A DNA stretch of 47,308 nt, taken from NCBI GenBank assembly GCA_008016945.1, contig SSGN01000058.1, forward strand, positions 1 to 47,308, read 5' to 3'. This document shows positions 7,684 to 17,800 of this stretch, one piece after another (within the stretch, counting starts at the first letter, position 1; every line of letters begins with the position of its first letter). Made by a program: the position numbers and the translations under genes. The notes under the pieces are model-generated. The model ran no database searches and had not been told where the DNA came from. It saw only the letters and a program-made list of their open reading frames with translations. The DNA comes from Flavobacteriales bacterium (GTDB taxonomy: Bacteria; Bacteroidota; Bacteroidia; Flavobacteriales; PHOS-HE28).

Positions 7684-8784
7684 TCAGTGTTGGAGTATGC
7701 CGCTCTTCACCAGGTCGTTGGTGGCACCCAGTGCACGGGCCATGGACCGTAGTTCATGTTCCAACCGCGCCGCCTGAGTTTCCGCACCGTTGGCCCGGTA
7801 GTGGGTCAGCAGCACGGCCCCAGGTACCAGATAGTTCTTCGAGAGCGGCCCGGCGTCCATCGGTTTCTTCAGCCGGTCCCACCTGGATCCCAGCAGGGGG
7901 ATGTTGTCCACCGGCCGGTCGCTCAGTCGCAGGGCCATGCCCGTGATATAGAGCCGGTCCTTCAGCGGCGCCAGGGTCGTGCTGCCCAGTGCCAGGGAAA
8001 GGTATACGGGGCGCGTGGTGGCACCCGCCAGTGCAGCTACGAAGTCCGCCTCTCCCGCGACCGCGCCGCGCGCGTTGGCCCGAGCCCAGATGCTTGTGCG
8101 GTAGGTGGGGTCCATCAGCAGCCGGTGGTCCACCACTAAGAGGTCGCGGTGCTTCCCGTTGGCGAACTGCTCCACCCAGAGCGGATAGGCATCCATTTCA
8201 CCGGCCGCGATCAGTACCGCGCCGGGTTCCACCGAGGCCAGCATGTCGTTCGCCACTGCATAGAGCGCCGGAGCGATACGCCCACGGGCCTTCATCTCCT
8301 TGGCCCGCAGCGCGAGTTCGTTCGTGTTGTTCTTTCGCGCGGCAGCCACCAGGCGTGGTGCGATCAGTTCCTCGCGGTCCGCGTTCTGCGCAACGGCCTC
8401 TTCCAAGTGGTCGAAGGCCGCTGGTGCAGGGAACAACGTGTAGTACCGGGCCATGTGGGCCTCGAAGCTGTGGGGAGCCACAGCGTTCAGCGCGTCGGAC
8501 AGGCCCACCAACCGGGCCCGATCCGCAGGTGGGATCATGCCGCCGTTCAGTGCCAGTGCGGCGTTCCGTTCCTGGCGCAGTTCGTCCAGGCGCTGTGCGG
8601 CGTCGAGTTGGGGAAGGGCATCCTGTTCCTTGTCCCCATGTTGTGCGGCAACCACAGGGATGCTCCAGCCTCCCTGGCAGGGGTCGGCCACCGGGGATGT
8701 CCGCTGCCGGGCCTCGTTCTGGGCCGCCTGTGCGCCCACCGCCAGGGGCATCAACAACGCAAGGAGCGGGAGGATCGATCGCAT
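7684..8784 (-). CDS. Exported protein of unknown function, first gene of the sigma-factor unit
   Basis: This 366-residue protein starts with a signal peptide (MRSILPLLALLMPLAVGAQA) and then a largely alpha-helical mature part. The middle reads VLIAAGEMDAYPLWVEQF, faintly like the NGDNDTFPLWY segment of DUF2723 membrane proteins, but no membrane helices follow and I do not assign a family. It precedes the ECF sigma gene by three bases, so it may take part in sensing or be co-controlled. The start was chosen as the ATG that gives a clean signal peptide. Confidence 0.75.
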   Translation of the reverse strand: MRSILPLLALLMPLAVGAQAAQNEARQRTSPVADPCQGGWSIPVVAAQHGDKEQDALPQLDAAQRLDELRQERNAALALNGGMIPPADRARLVGLSDALNAVAPHSFEAHMARYYTLFPAPAAFDHLEEAVAQNADREELIAPRLVAAARKNNTNELALRAKEMKARGRIAPALYAVANDMLASVEPGAVLIAAGEMDAYPLWVEQFANGKHRDLLVVDHRLLMDPTYRTSIWARANARGAVAGEADFVAALAGATTRPVYLSLALGSTTLAPLKDRLYITGMALRLSDRPVDNIPLLGSRWDRLKKPMDAGPLSKNYLVPGAVLLTHYRANGAETQAARLEHELRSMARALGATNDLVKSGILQH

Positions 8785-8845
8785 GGTTCGACTTGTTCTC
8801 TGGTGCTGTACACCCGACCGGGGATCGGGTTCGATCGGGGCAAGG

Positions 8846-8853
8846 TACCTTTG
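8846..8853 (+). promoter_or_regulatory. -7 promoter box TACCTTTG
   Basis: This is a perfect match to the Bacteroidota -7 consensus TAnnTTTG, twelve bases before the ATG of the DUF493 gene. No good -33 TTTG is visible upstream. Confidence 0.5.
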
Positions 8854-8865
8854 CAAAGTTCACCC

Positions 8866-9141
8866 ATGCTGAGCGACGAAGCGAAGGATAAGCTGCGCGA
8901 TACGCTGCAGAAGATACACGAGTGGCCCTCGTTGTACATGTACAAGTTCATCTTCGAGCCGGATCAGGACCGCTTGGATAGGCTCTTGGCCTTGTTCCCA
9001 CCGGAAAGCGAGATCCTGCGCAAGTACAGTACCGGTGGCAAATACCTCGCCATCACCGTGAAGGAGGTGATGCTGAGCGCCGATGAGGTGGTGGCCCGTT
9101 ACGACCTGGCGTCGGAGATCCCTGGCGTGATCACCCTATGA
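8866..9141 (+). CDS. DUF493 family protein
   Basis: This 91-residue cytoplasmic protein matches the small DUF493 (YbeD-like) family: WPSLYMYKFIFEPDQD near the N-terminus and KYLAITVKEVMLSADEVVAR in the second half, giving the beta-alpha-beta fold of an ACT-like regulatory domain. The biochemical role is unknown. Its stop overlaps the next start by four bases (ATGA). Confidence 0.87.
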   Translation: MLSDEAKDKLRDTLQKIHEWPSLYMYKFIFEPDQDRLDRLLALFPPESEILRKYSTGGKYLAITVKEVMLSADEVVARYDLASEIPGVITL

Positions 9142-9527
9142 GCGAGAAGGACCTGCTCAATATCCGCACGGCGCTGATCATCAGCCTGAGCGCAATGGTG
9201 CTGTTGATCCTCTGGCGTAGGCTGCGCCAGTACATCCTGACCAAGGATATGCCCGCACCGCTCCACGCCGAACTGCTCGGCCTGCAGCTCGCATACCATC
9301 CGGCCCGCCTTCGCGTTGAGTTGAAAGTGCCCGGTGATCAGCGGATACGAACGCGCCTTTTGGATCAGGCGCATGCCCCGGTGCATGGCTGGGAGGATGT
9401 GCGTCTGCCTCGTGGAGAGCATGTGGTGGAGCGTACGTTGCCACCGTTGGCGGATGGGGTCTATTTCTTGGAAATGGCCACCGAGACACAACGGACCCTA
9501 CGTCAATTCCGTCTACAACAAGGATGA
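9138..9527 (+). CDS. Small single-pass membrane protein, unknown function
   Basis: This is a 129-residue protein with one membrane segment at about 11-26 (TALIISLSAMVLLILW) followed by a basic stop-transfer stretch (RRLRQY) and a soluble beta-rich domain. No family is recognised. It is coupled by ATGA overlaps to the DUF493 gene before it and to the beta-barrel gene after it, so all three are likely translated from one mRNA. Confidence 0.75.
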   Translation: MSEKDLLNIRTALIISLSAMVLLILWRRLRQYILTKDMPAPLHAELLGLQLAYHPARLRVELKVPGDQRIRTRLLDQAHAPVHGWEDVRLPRGEHVVERTLPPLADGVYFLEMATETQRTLRQFRLQQG

Positions 9528-10183
9528 TACGCAAGGGGGGGCTCGCTGTCGTTTGTGCCACCGCGTTGGTGCTGGGAGGCATGGCCCAGAAGCTGCCCGA
9601 TGTTTCCTCCACGGTGAAAGGGGATCTGATCCTCCCCGTGCCGTTGGCCAACCCGTTGTTCGAAGCGGTGACCGAGAGCGTGGGGCAGGTGAATGCCGTG
9701 GTCCAATTCCCCATGTACAAGGGGCTGGGGCTCGGAGTGGGCGGTAAGATGACCTGGTTCCAGGTCAACGAAAGGGCGCTGGCTCCGGTGGTGACCACCG
9801 GCGAGGTGCGAAAGCTCACGGTCTACGGCAAAGTCACCTATGAGCAGTACACCGGTGAGCGTACGTTCTACGAGGTCAATGCGCGGGTGGGGGCTTCCGG
9901 ATATCAATTCGACTGTCCTACCTGTGGTGATCACAAACGGTCGGCCATGCACTGGGGCATCGGTACGGGATACTATCTCCATGCCACGGATAACCTGGCC
10001 TTCGGCCTTACACTGGGCTACGAGCGTGATGGGCTCACTTTCGGCTCTTCCGACCTGGGCTTGGCGGATGGATTCCCCGGAAGGCCGGAGCGGGTGGAAG
10101 CTCGCCAGATGCAATACCTCGTGGTCGGCATGGGGTTCAGCACCAGGCTGCGTAGGTCGCCGGAAAGCGGCCCGAGCTGGTAG
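9524..10183 (+). CDS. Predicted outer-membrane beta-barrel protein
   Basis: This is a 219-residue protein with a signal peptide ending near GGMAQ and alternating amphipathic strands rich in aromatic and glycine residues (YKGLGLGVGGKMTWFQV, HWGIGTGYYLHATDNLAFGL), typical of small outer-membrane barrels. The sequence FDCPTCGD is a short cysteine pair in one loop. No specific family or ligand can be assigned. It is the last gene of the DUF493 unit. Confidence 0.7.
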   Translation: MIRKGGLAVVCATALVLGGMAQKLPDVSSTVKGDLILPVPLANPLFEAVTESVGQVNAVVQFPMYKGLGLGVGGKMTWFQVNERALAPVVTTGEVRKLTVYGKVTYEQYTGERTFYEVNARVGASGYQFDCPTCGDHKRSAMHWGIGTGYYLHATDNLAFGLTLGYERDGLTFGSSDLGLADGFPGRPERVEARQMQYLVVGMGFSTRLRRSPESGPSW

Positions 10184-10240
10184 GCCGGCAGTGCGTGGTG
10201 CCGCCTGCGTGCGCTGCGCTATGGTGCCACGCATCGGCCT
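10182..10240 (+). terminator. Stem-loop after the beta-barrel gene
   Basis: Two nested arms pair: AGGCCG (10182-10187) with CGGCCT (10235-10240), and TGCGTGG (10192-10198) with CCACGCA (10227-10233). The structure begins at the stop codon and is followed by a pyrimidine-rich run rather than a pure T tract, so it may be a weak terminator. Confidence 0.45.
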
Positions 10241-10324
10241 CCCAGCCTCTTTCATCATCGGTGCCGTGTCGAACTGCCCTCCCGATCCCGATATTGGCGC
10301 CGCTTCGTTGACGGAAAAGCCATC

Positions 10325-11998
10325 ATGCTACGCCGCATCTCCATCACCAACTACCTCCTGATCGATTCCTTGGAGCTGGACCTCTCCCAAGGTCTCACCA
10401 TCCTTACCGGCGAGACCGGGAGCGGCAAGAGCTTGGTGATCGGAGCTCTGGGTTTGGCCATGGGCGAGCGTGCCGATGCGGGTGCGGCACGCGATGGCGC
10501 GCGCAAATGCGTGATCGAACTGGAGGTGGATACCCTAGGGCTTGGGCTCGATGATTGGTTCGACGCGGCCGAGCTGCGAGCCGAGCGTTTCACCATCCTC
10601 CGCCGGCAACTGGACCCCGCCATGCCCGGAAAGCCCGGTGGACGGTCCCGTGCGTTCGTGAACGACACGCCGGTGCGCTTGGAACAATTGCGTGAACTGG
10701 GAGAACGGCTGGTGCATGTTCACAGCCAGCACCACACGCTGTTGCTCAACGATGCAGGCTTCCAGTTGGGGTTGGTGGACCAGATCGCGGGCCAACGACC
10801 TGCCGTTCAGTCCTACGCTGAAGAGTACCATCGCTGGCGGAAGTTGCAACAGGAGTTGGCCGCCTTGCGAACCGAAGAAGCCACGGTACAAGTCGAGTTG
10901 GACCTCGCTCGGTTCCAACTGAATGAACTGGCCGAGGCCCGCCTCTTGCCCGACGAGCAACAAGCGATCGAGCAGGAATTGGGCCGGGCGGACCATGCCG
11001 AGGAATTGATCCAGGTGCTCGATGCCGTGGATCAGGCGGTCCAGGATGAACAGGGATTGGGAGCAGGCATCGCCCGGCTTCGTCAGATGCTGGCCAAGCC
11101 GGCGCGGATCGACGGTTCGGTCGCCGCGTTGCTGGAACGGCTCAACAGCGTGCATATCGAGGTGAAGGACATCGCCGAGGAGGCGGCACGCACAGCGGCC
11201 TCGATCAACCTTGACCCGAAAAGGGCCGCCGAGCTACGCGGTCGGTTGGACCTGATCCTCCGCCTGCAACAGAAGTACCGGGTGACCGACAACAGCGCTT
11301 TGCTCGCCATTCAGGAGGCCCTCCTGGCGAAGGTGGAAGGCGCCAGCACCATGGGTGAACGGATCGCAGGGTTGGCAGATGCGGTGGCACAGACCGGCAT
11401 GGCGGTGGAACGTTCGGCCAAGCTCATCTCACAAGCCAGGGTCGCAGCGGTGAAGCCCTTGGCCAACAAAGTGGAAGCCATACTCCACGATCTCGGCATG
11501 CCGCATGCCGTGTTCCGGTTCGACCACCGGACCGATGAACCCGGTCCGCATGGGCTGGATACCGTGAAGGCCCTATTCAGTGCCAACAAGGATCGCCTAC
11601 CCGCACCGCTGGACAAAGTGGCCTCCGGAGGCGAACTAAGTCGGGTGATGCTCGCCATGATCTCGTTGGCCGCCGATTCGCACGACCTGCCCACCGTGGT
11701 CTTCGACGAGATCGATACGGGCGTGAGCGGAGAGGTGGCCGATCGGGTCGGTACGCTGATGGCCCGCATGGCTCAGGACCGACAGGTCCTCGCCATCACC
11801 CATCTGCCACAGATCGCCAGCAAGGCCGATACGCACCTGGTGGTGAGCAAGGCCGAAGTGGGGGATCGGGTCCAGACCAGCATCAAAGCCGTGCTCGCCG
11901 AGGATCGGGTGGAGGCCCTGGCCCACATGCTCAGTGGCCGCAAGGTCACCCCGGCCGCCATGGAGAACGCCCGCGTTCTGTTGGCGGCACGGCGCTGA
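10325..11998 (+). CDS. recN: DNA repair protein RecN
   Basis: This 557-residue SMC-like ATPase acts in double-strand break repair. The Walker A motif GETGSGKS is at residues 29-36, followed by the RecN-typical HSQHHTLLLND. There is a central coiled-coil region, the ABC signature ASGGELSRVMLAM and the Walker B PTVVFDEIDTGVSG in the C-terminal half, and then AITHLPQIAS. The length is normal for the family. It stands alone, 141 bases after the beta-barrel gene and convergent with the protease gene. Confidence 0.97.
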   Translation: MLRRISITNYLLIDSLELDLSQGLTILTGETGSGKSLVIGALGLAMGERADAGAARDGARKCVIELEVDTLGLGLDDWFDAAELRAERFTILRRQLDPAMPGKPGGRSRAFVNDTPVRLEQLRELGERLVHVHSQHHTLLLNDAGFQLGLVDQIAGQRPAVQSYAEEYHRWRKLQQELAALRTEEATVQVELDLARFQLNELAEARLLPDEQQAIEQELGRADHAEELIQVLDAVDQAVQDEQGLGAGIARLRQMLAKPARIDGSVAALLERLNSVHIEVKDIAEEAARTAASINLDPKRAAELRGRLDLILRLQQKYRVTDNSALLAIQEALLAKVEGASTMGERIAGLADAVAQTGMAVERSAKLISQARVAAVKPLANKVEAILHDLGMPHAVFRFDHRTDEPGPHGLDTVKALFSANKDRLPAPLDKVASGGELSRVMLAMISLAADSHDLPTVVFDEIDTGVSGEVADRVGTLMARMAQDRQVLAITHLPQIASKADTHLVVSKAEVGDRVQTSIKAVLAEDRVEALAHMLSGRKVTPAAMENARVLLAARR

Positions 11999-12127
11999 CC
12001 GCGGTGCGGCCGAACGATCACCGTGGCGAAGCCGGGCGGAAATGGACCCCGTGGATCGTCTGCGCTGTGGCGAGTAGTCCGGCTTCGACCATGGTGCGGC
12101 CCGAAGGCGCATGGCCGGGAAAAGAAC

Positions 12128-12154
12128 AAGGGCCGCCCGTGGAGGACGGCCCTT
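12128..12154 (-). terminator. Rho-independent terminator of the secreted protease unit
   Basis: AAGGGCCG (12128-12135) pairs perfectly with CGGCCCTT (12147-12154). On the minus strand the stem is followed by the T-rich GTTCTTTT, so it terminates the minus-strand protease transcript 22 bases past its stop. It could also slow read-through from recN. Confidence 0.75.
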
Positions 12155-12175
12155 GGGTACAGTTTACTGACCGAA

Positions 12176-14863
12176 CTACGGTAGCTGTGCCGTACGGGTA
12201 TTGGTCGGTACCGAGCCGCCGATCGTCTGCAGGATCAGGTCGCGATCATTGCCCCCACCGGTGTACATCGCCTTGCCATCCAGGTTGACGTCCTCGTTCC
12301 AATAGCCCGGCACCATGGCGGTGGGCACCGAGGCTCCTACGCGGGTCAGGACCGGGTCGCGGTCGTTCCCCACACCGGTGTACTGCACGATCCCGTTGCC
12401 GATACAGTCTCCGCTCCACATGGTGTTCACCCCGGATACGGTGCGTTGCGCGTTCGTGCCGTAGGTGGTGGTGGTCGTGGCGCTCAGGTCGATCGTCCCG
12501 GCCGTGGCTCCTGCCGCGATGGTGGAAGCGCTCATGACACCCAGGTGGTTCCGATGTTTCACCGCCACGTGGTAGTTACCGGCGGCAATGTCGAAGGTGA
12601 CCGGCGAGGTACCATCCACGTCCACGATGTGGCCATCGCGTTGGAGCAGGGCGCAGCGCGTGGCCAGTACCGTGTAGGTGGGGGCCGGGCCACGCAATTC
12701 CACGAATACCCAATCCACGATGGCGTCGCTGCCCGTGGTCTGAAGCACCGTGCTGCTCACCGTTTCCCCACCACCGCCGGCCACATGGGTATAGCCCAAT
12801 GCCGTATAGGGTTCGGTCAAGGGCACCAGCGAGGCGGTGCGCAGCGCATCGGACATCTCCGGACCGGTCCCGTACGGCCCGTCGAGGAACACCTTGGCGC
12901 TCACCAACGATCCGGTGGACGCGGTCACACAGAATGCGTTGACACTGCTGCTGGTGAAGGAGCCACCGCTGGCCAAGGTGCCGCTGGCCCCGGTCAGCGT
13001 GAATGAACCATTGCCGTATGTGCAGCAGATGCCGTCACCATAGGAATCGTTCACCACCAGCTCGTAGCAACCATCGGGAAGGCACAGGTTGATGGGGGGC
13101 TGCGGATACGCCCCGTTCGATGCTTGACGAGTGTACGGCCCCCCACTGGCGATGGTGGTGCTGCCGCTGCGGATCAGCCACGTGGTCTCTTCACCATAAC
13201 GATCCAGGACCAAGGCCAGCGTTACCGCGTTCGGACCATGGCTCAGGGTGCTGCTCACCACATTGTTCCCAGGTACCAGGTCCGTGCCTCCGTTCGGCGA
13301 ATTGATCGTGGCCGTGAGCGTTAGGAGGCCGTTGGGCAGGGTGATCGAGCCGATCGGAACAGCCACAGTGGAACCGCTGGCGAGCGATCCGCTCCACGGC
13401 GTGGTACCCGAAGGCCCACCGGCAATGGACCAGGCGATGGAGAACGAGGTGAGCGTGGTGGTCCCTCCATTGCGCACCGTCACCGTGGGCGAGATGGTAC
13501 TGGTGCAGATATTCCCCGTGGCGCCCTGTAGGCTCACGGCCTGGGCATCGAGGCTCACCGTGGGAAGGTTGGGGTCGTAGCCATCGATGGTGTTCCCACA
13601 ACTACCCAGCCAGGTCGAGAGCAGGGAGTAGCTCAGGTCGAACCGTCCGTAATTGTCGTGGGTGATGCTGCTGCAACTGGCCGTGCCGCCATAGAGCTGT
13701 CCGATCAGACGGCCGTTCTGGTCCCATAGACCGCTGCCACTGCTACCGGGCTCGGTGGTGCCGTCCTCCCAGTTCAGGATACGCCAGCACGAAGCTCCGG
13801 AATAGGTGACCTGTGTCGCCGAGTTGGTGTCGAAGCTGATCTTCTTGATGTCCCCTGCCGGGTGATGGATCCCGGTCTGTGCGGTCGGGATGGTCCCACT
13901 GCGGTCCCAGCCGCTGTAGAACACGTTGTACGAACTCGGTGGGGTGCTGTTGAGCTGGAGCAGCGCCACATCCGTGGCCGCACTGTTGGCCAGCAGGGTG
14001 GCTCCGCTCACGGTCTGGGTGGTGGGGCCGTTGGTGGTGGGCGAGCAGGTGGGGCTGTCCCAGTTGAAGCGGAACACCCAGGTGCCCACGTTCCCGCTCA
14101 AGCAGTGGTTGGCCGTGAGGAAGTACGGTGTGCCGTTGTTCGCACAGTTGTTGATCAATGTTCCGGTACAGATCCCACTGCCACTCACCACGATCATCGC
14201 CACCGAACGGATCTGGTCGCGCCAGGGATCCCCTTCCGGACAGATGGTGTTGTTGTTGCATGATCCCGATTCTCCCAACGCGCGCGCATGAGCGAAGATG
14301 TCCCGGTAGCCGTGCGTCACCTGGCCGATCCGCAGGTTCCCTCGCGGCCCCTGCGCCGGTACGCTGTACTCCACCATGATCCGTTGGCCTTTCAAGGCCT
14401 GCACGCCCAGTACACCACTATGCGTGGGGTCGTTCGCCGTGGTGAACGCGCCGATGTATCCGCCGAATTCGTCCATCACGAACACCTTCCCACCGGGTGC
14501 CGGGCGGAAGTCGTGGAATTCGAAGTTCACGCTCAAGGCGTTCGGACACTCCAGGCCCAACCGCCACAGGCGAGTGCCATCCTCCAGTACGGTCCAGGTT
14601 CCGGCATTGTCCAGGTCCAGGCTCACGGCGTGGTTCTTGCCGAAGCGCCAGGGGATGCTCTTGTCCTGGTCGTTAACTGCATCCTGTGCAGCGAGTGCGG
14701 CCTGGTCCACGGCCGGAAGGCGTACACCGGCCGGGGCGCCAAGCGTGCGGCCCAGGCTGTGCGGTGTTCCGCCCTGTTCGATCTGGCCATGCACCAGCAG
14801 GGGAAGGAGAAGGGTGAAGCCGACGATCCCGGCTTGGCTCAAGTACGTACGAAATGGTTGCAT
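12176..14863 (-). CDS. Secreted trypsin-fold serine protease with shared C-terminal module
   Basis: This is an 895-residue protein with a signal peptide ending near VHG. The catalytic domain resembles lysyl endopeptidases (MEROPS S1): His253 in LTANHC, Asp298 in AATDVALLQL and Ser375 in EPGSSGSGLW, with several paired cysteines. A beta domain at about 430-545 follows, then a module at about 548-646 with NDSYGDGICCTYGNG, and a C-terminal module at about 655-895 with VDWVFVELRG, VKHRNHLGVM and two copies of YTGxGNDRDxxL. The last two modules recur in the next protein upstream (14890-18414), from which it is separated by 26 bases. No classic T9SS sorting domain is seen; the C-terminal module may take that place. 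Confidence 0.9.
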   Translation of the reverse strand: MQPFRTYLSQAGIVGFTLLLPLLVHGQIEQGGTPHSLGRTLGAPAGVRLPAVDQAALAAQDAVNDQDKSIPWRFGKNHAVSLDLDNAGTWTVLEDGTRLWRLGLECPNALSVNFEFHDFRPAPGGKVFVMDEFGGYIGAFTTANDPTHSGVLGVQALKGQRIMVEYSVPAQGPRGNLRIGQVTHGYRDIFAHARALGESGSCNNNTICPEGDPWRDQIRSVAMIVVSGSGICTGTLINNCANNGTPYFLTANHCLSGNVGTWVFRFNWDSPTCSPTTNGPTTQTVSGATLLANSAATDVALLQLNSTPPSSYNVFYSGWDRSGTIPTAQTGIHHPAGDIKKISFDTNSATQVTYSGASCWRILNWEDGTTEPGSSGSGLWDQNGRLIGQLYGGTASCSSITHDNYGRFDLSYSLLSTWLGSCGNTIDGYDPNLPTVSLDAQAVSLQGATGNICTSTISPTVTVRNGGTTTLTSFSIAWSIAGGPSGTTPWSGSLASGSTVAVPIGSITLPNGLLTLTATINSPNGGTDLVPGNNVVSSTLSHGPNAVTLALVLDRYGEETTWLIRSGSTTIASGGPYTRQASNGAYPQPPINLCLPDGCYELVVNDSYGDGICCTYGNGSFTLTGASGTLASGGSFTSSSVNAFCVTASTGSLVSAKVFLDGPYGTGPEMSDALRTASLVPLTEPYTALGYTHVAGGGGETVSSTVLQTTGSDAIVDWVFVELRGPAPTYTVLATRCALLQRDGHIVDVDGTSPVTFDIAAGNYHVAVKHRNHLGVMSASTIAAGATAGTIDLSATTTTTYGTNAQRTVSGVNTMWSGDCIGNGIVQYTGVGNDRDPVLTRVGASVPTAMVPGYWNEDVNLDGKAMYTGGGNDRDLILQTIGGSVPTNTRTAQLP

Positions 14864-14889
14864 CTTGGTTCTGGTCGTTCAGCGTCGGG

Positions 14890-17800
14890 TCAAGGCAGCT
14901 GTTGGATCACCGAGTTGGTGGGAATGGCTCCGCCGATGTTCTGCAGGATCAGGTCACGATCGTTGCCGGCACCGGTGTATTGTACGTCGCCGCTCAGGTT
15001 CACATCTTCTCGGTAGTAGCCGGCGATCACGCTCGTTGGCGTGATCCCACCGATCACCACGAGGATCGGGTCGCGGTCGTTGTTGGCACCCGCGTACAAC
15101 AACCGGTCGTCGCCCACGGTATTGCCCGCCCACATCCCCAACACACCCGTGGCCAGGGTCTTGCGGGCGTTGGTGCCGTAACAGGCCGTTGCGGCGGTAC
15201 GCAGGTCGACCACCGTGGAGGACGACCCCAGTGCCACGCTGGTGTTCGTCATGATGCCCAAGTGGTTGCGGTGGCGCACCGCTATCCGGTACGATCCGGG
15301 CGCAGCTTGGAAGGTGACCGGGCTGATCCCGTCGGTGCTCACGATGTCCCCATCGCGTTGGAGCAAGGCACTGCGGGTGGCCAGCACATTGAAGGGAGCT
15401 GCTGTGGACCGAAGTTCGAGGAACACCCAATCCACGATGGCATCGCTCCCCGTTACGGTCAACACGGCCGGGTTCATCTGCTCGCCGCCACCGCCGGAAG
15501 CATGGGTGAAGCCCATGGCCGCGTAAGGTTCGCTCAGGGGTAGGCGAGAGGTGGCCCGCAGGTCGTCGCGCATCAAGCCCGTGACGGCATGGTACGGCCC
15601 ATCCAGCCACACCTTGGCCGACAAGGTCACCGTGTTCGGAACGGCCAGGCACCCCCCCGAGATCCGGGTCACCACATCGTTCGCATCCTGGTTCACGATG
15701 TCGGTGATGGAGGCGATGCATACCGCCCCACCGGTCAGGCTCAGGTAGTTGATCCGGCACAATGGCATGGCGGTCAGGTTGCGGACGGCGGAGCTGTCCA
15801 CGTACGATAGCCCGATCACCTTGGTGCCCCCCAGGGAGGAGTTCATGGAAATGTGCCCCACCAGGTTCGGCACCAGGTTGGTCACCGATTGAATGGTGAG
15901 CCCGCCCAGGGAGAATTCATAGCCCAGCACGCGGCAGGTGGGATTCCGCATGTAAACGTCAACCGTCTTGTTCACCGGATCGAGGTTCGCCAGGCTCAAC
16001 GTCACGGTGTCCGGGGTGCTCAGGTAGCCGCGCGGGAATTCGCACCACGGATGGTAGTCGATCACCGTTTGCGCGTTGTGGATGTCGCGCTGGGTGTAGC
16101 AGTTCACCATCAAGCCGGCATCGCTCACGGTGATGGCCCCATCGGCGTTCAGGTCGTTGCAGTTGGTGGGGGTGATGTCATCTCCAAGGATGGACGAGAT
16201 GTAGGTGACCGCATCGGCTGCGTTCTGCACGAAGTCACTGGTAAGGTCGCCACGCTTCACCGGACCTGCACATACACCCGTACAGTCGTAGCGCGCATCG
16301 CCATACGCCTGCCCCAGGCAATCCACGTAGGGTGCGCAGTTGCTCACGATGCTGAACGAGGGCACGTTCTGGGCGTTGCGCGTGAGGTTGATGCACACCT
16401 GCGCGAAGTTGTTGCTGTAATCGCGTTCGTGCCGGCCCAAGGCGTCGGGGGCGCGCTGCCAGTTGGTGCGCAGCACCAGGGTGTAGGTGCCCGCGGGCAC
16501 GTCCGTCACATCGATCCAATTGCACGTGGTGCCCGAGCTGTACACATCATAACAGCCTTTGCTGATCCCCATGTTGCTGCAGCCATATTGCGTGGTGCTG
16601 CCCGGATAGCATCCGATGTCCATCACACAGAACCCGTTCTTGAAGCCCACCGGGATGGCATTGCCCGCCTGGTCGAACAGGATGTAGTCGGCATAGCCGC
16701 GGTAGTGCGCATGGCCGTGGCAGTTGTTGGTGCTGAACATCTGGGGCTGTGCCGATGGGCTGCCGATGTGGTAATCGGTGGTGCCGTTGTTCTCGATCCG
16801 CGTGGTGAACCGGATCACATAGCGTTGGCCCAGTCCGCCGGTGCAGCCTTCCACCGGAGCGCATGCATCGGTGATGTTCACCGTGCTCAAGGTCATGCTG
16901 CTCTGCATGGTCGGCGCATTGATCGTCAGGTCGGGACCGTCCGGGCAGGAGGGGTCGCCAAAGGCGATGCAACAATCGGTGCAGGGTACCGTGGCCAAGG
17001 GGCTGAAGTTGCACGACTGGCTGTTCATGCAGCCTACCACCGGGCCGTTGTAGGTGATCGTTACGGTCACCGCTCCGTTGCACGCACCGGCATTGTCGCC
17101 TACCCGCAGGTGGTGGACCACGCCGCCCGGCATGTTGGCGTTCACCACGGCCTGTAAGCCGCAGCCCCCGTCGTTGTCGTCGCCGAAGGTCGCGCCCTCG
17201 ATACCGTCGCTCAGGTTCAACACCGAGCAGCTCATGTCATACAACCACAGGCGGGTGTCGCAGGTGTTGGTGTTGCATGTGGATATGGTGTACGAGCCCG
17301 AAAGTGGTGGGGTGAAGTCGTACCACTCTTCCACCCGTGTGGTGGTGAAGGTGGCCAGCGTGACCGGATAGGTCTGGCCTACCGGGGCCAGCGACAAGGG
17401 ACGCGGCGTGGCACAGCTGAAGCCCGGTGGGCAGTTGAATACCGTTTCTTCGGAACTGCTGAAGTTGCCACCCTGGCTCACCAGGTTCTCGTTGAGGTAT
17501 ACCCGGTACTCGCCATTGCCATAGTTGCAGCAGATGCCATCGCCGTAGCTGTCGCTGATCTTGAACACCAGGCACACGTCGTTCGCCACGCAGAGCGTGG
17601 TGCCATTGCGGTTCGTGGTGTTGTTACCGCTGGCCAAGGTGGCTCCGGTGGATCCGTTCTTCAACGTCCAGGAGGTTTCGCTGGGGTACTGGTCGTGGAT
17701 GATCTCCACCCGCACGCGCTGTTGCCCACCGGAGCAGGCATAGCTGCAGCTTCCATCGTTCAGGTTGGCCGTGCTGCTGTAGTTGGCGGCCGTGGGTTCC

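Noticed and set aside
15853..17157. Plus-strand open frame of about 434 codons opposite the lysyl-oxidase protein
   Set aside because: Shadow of a gene with a signal peptide and recognisable domains.
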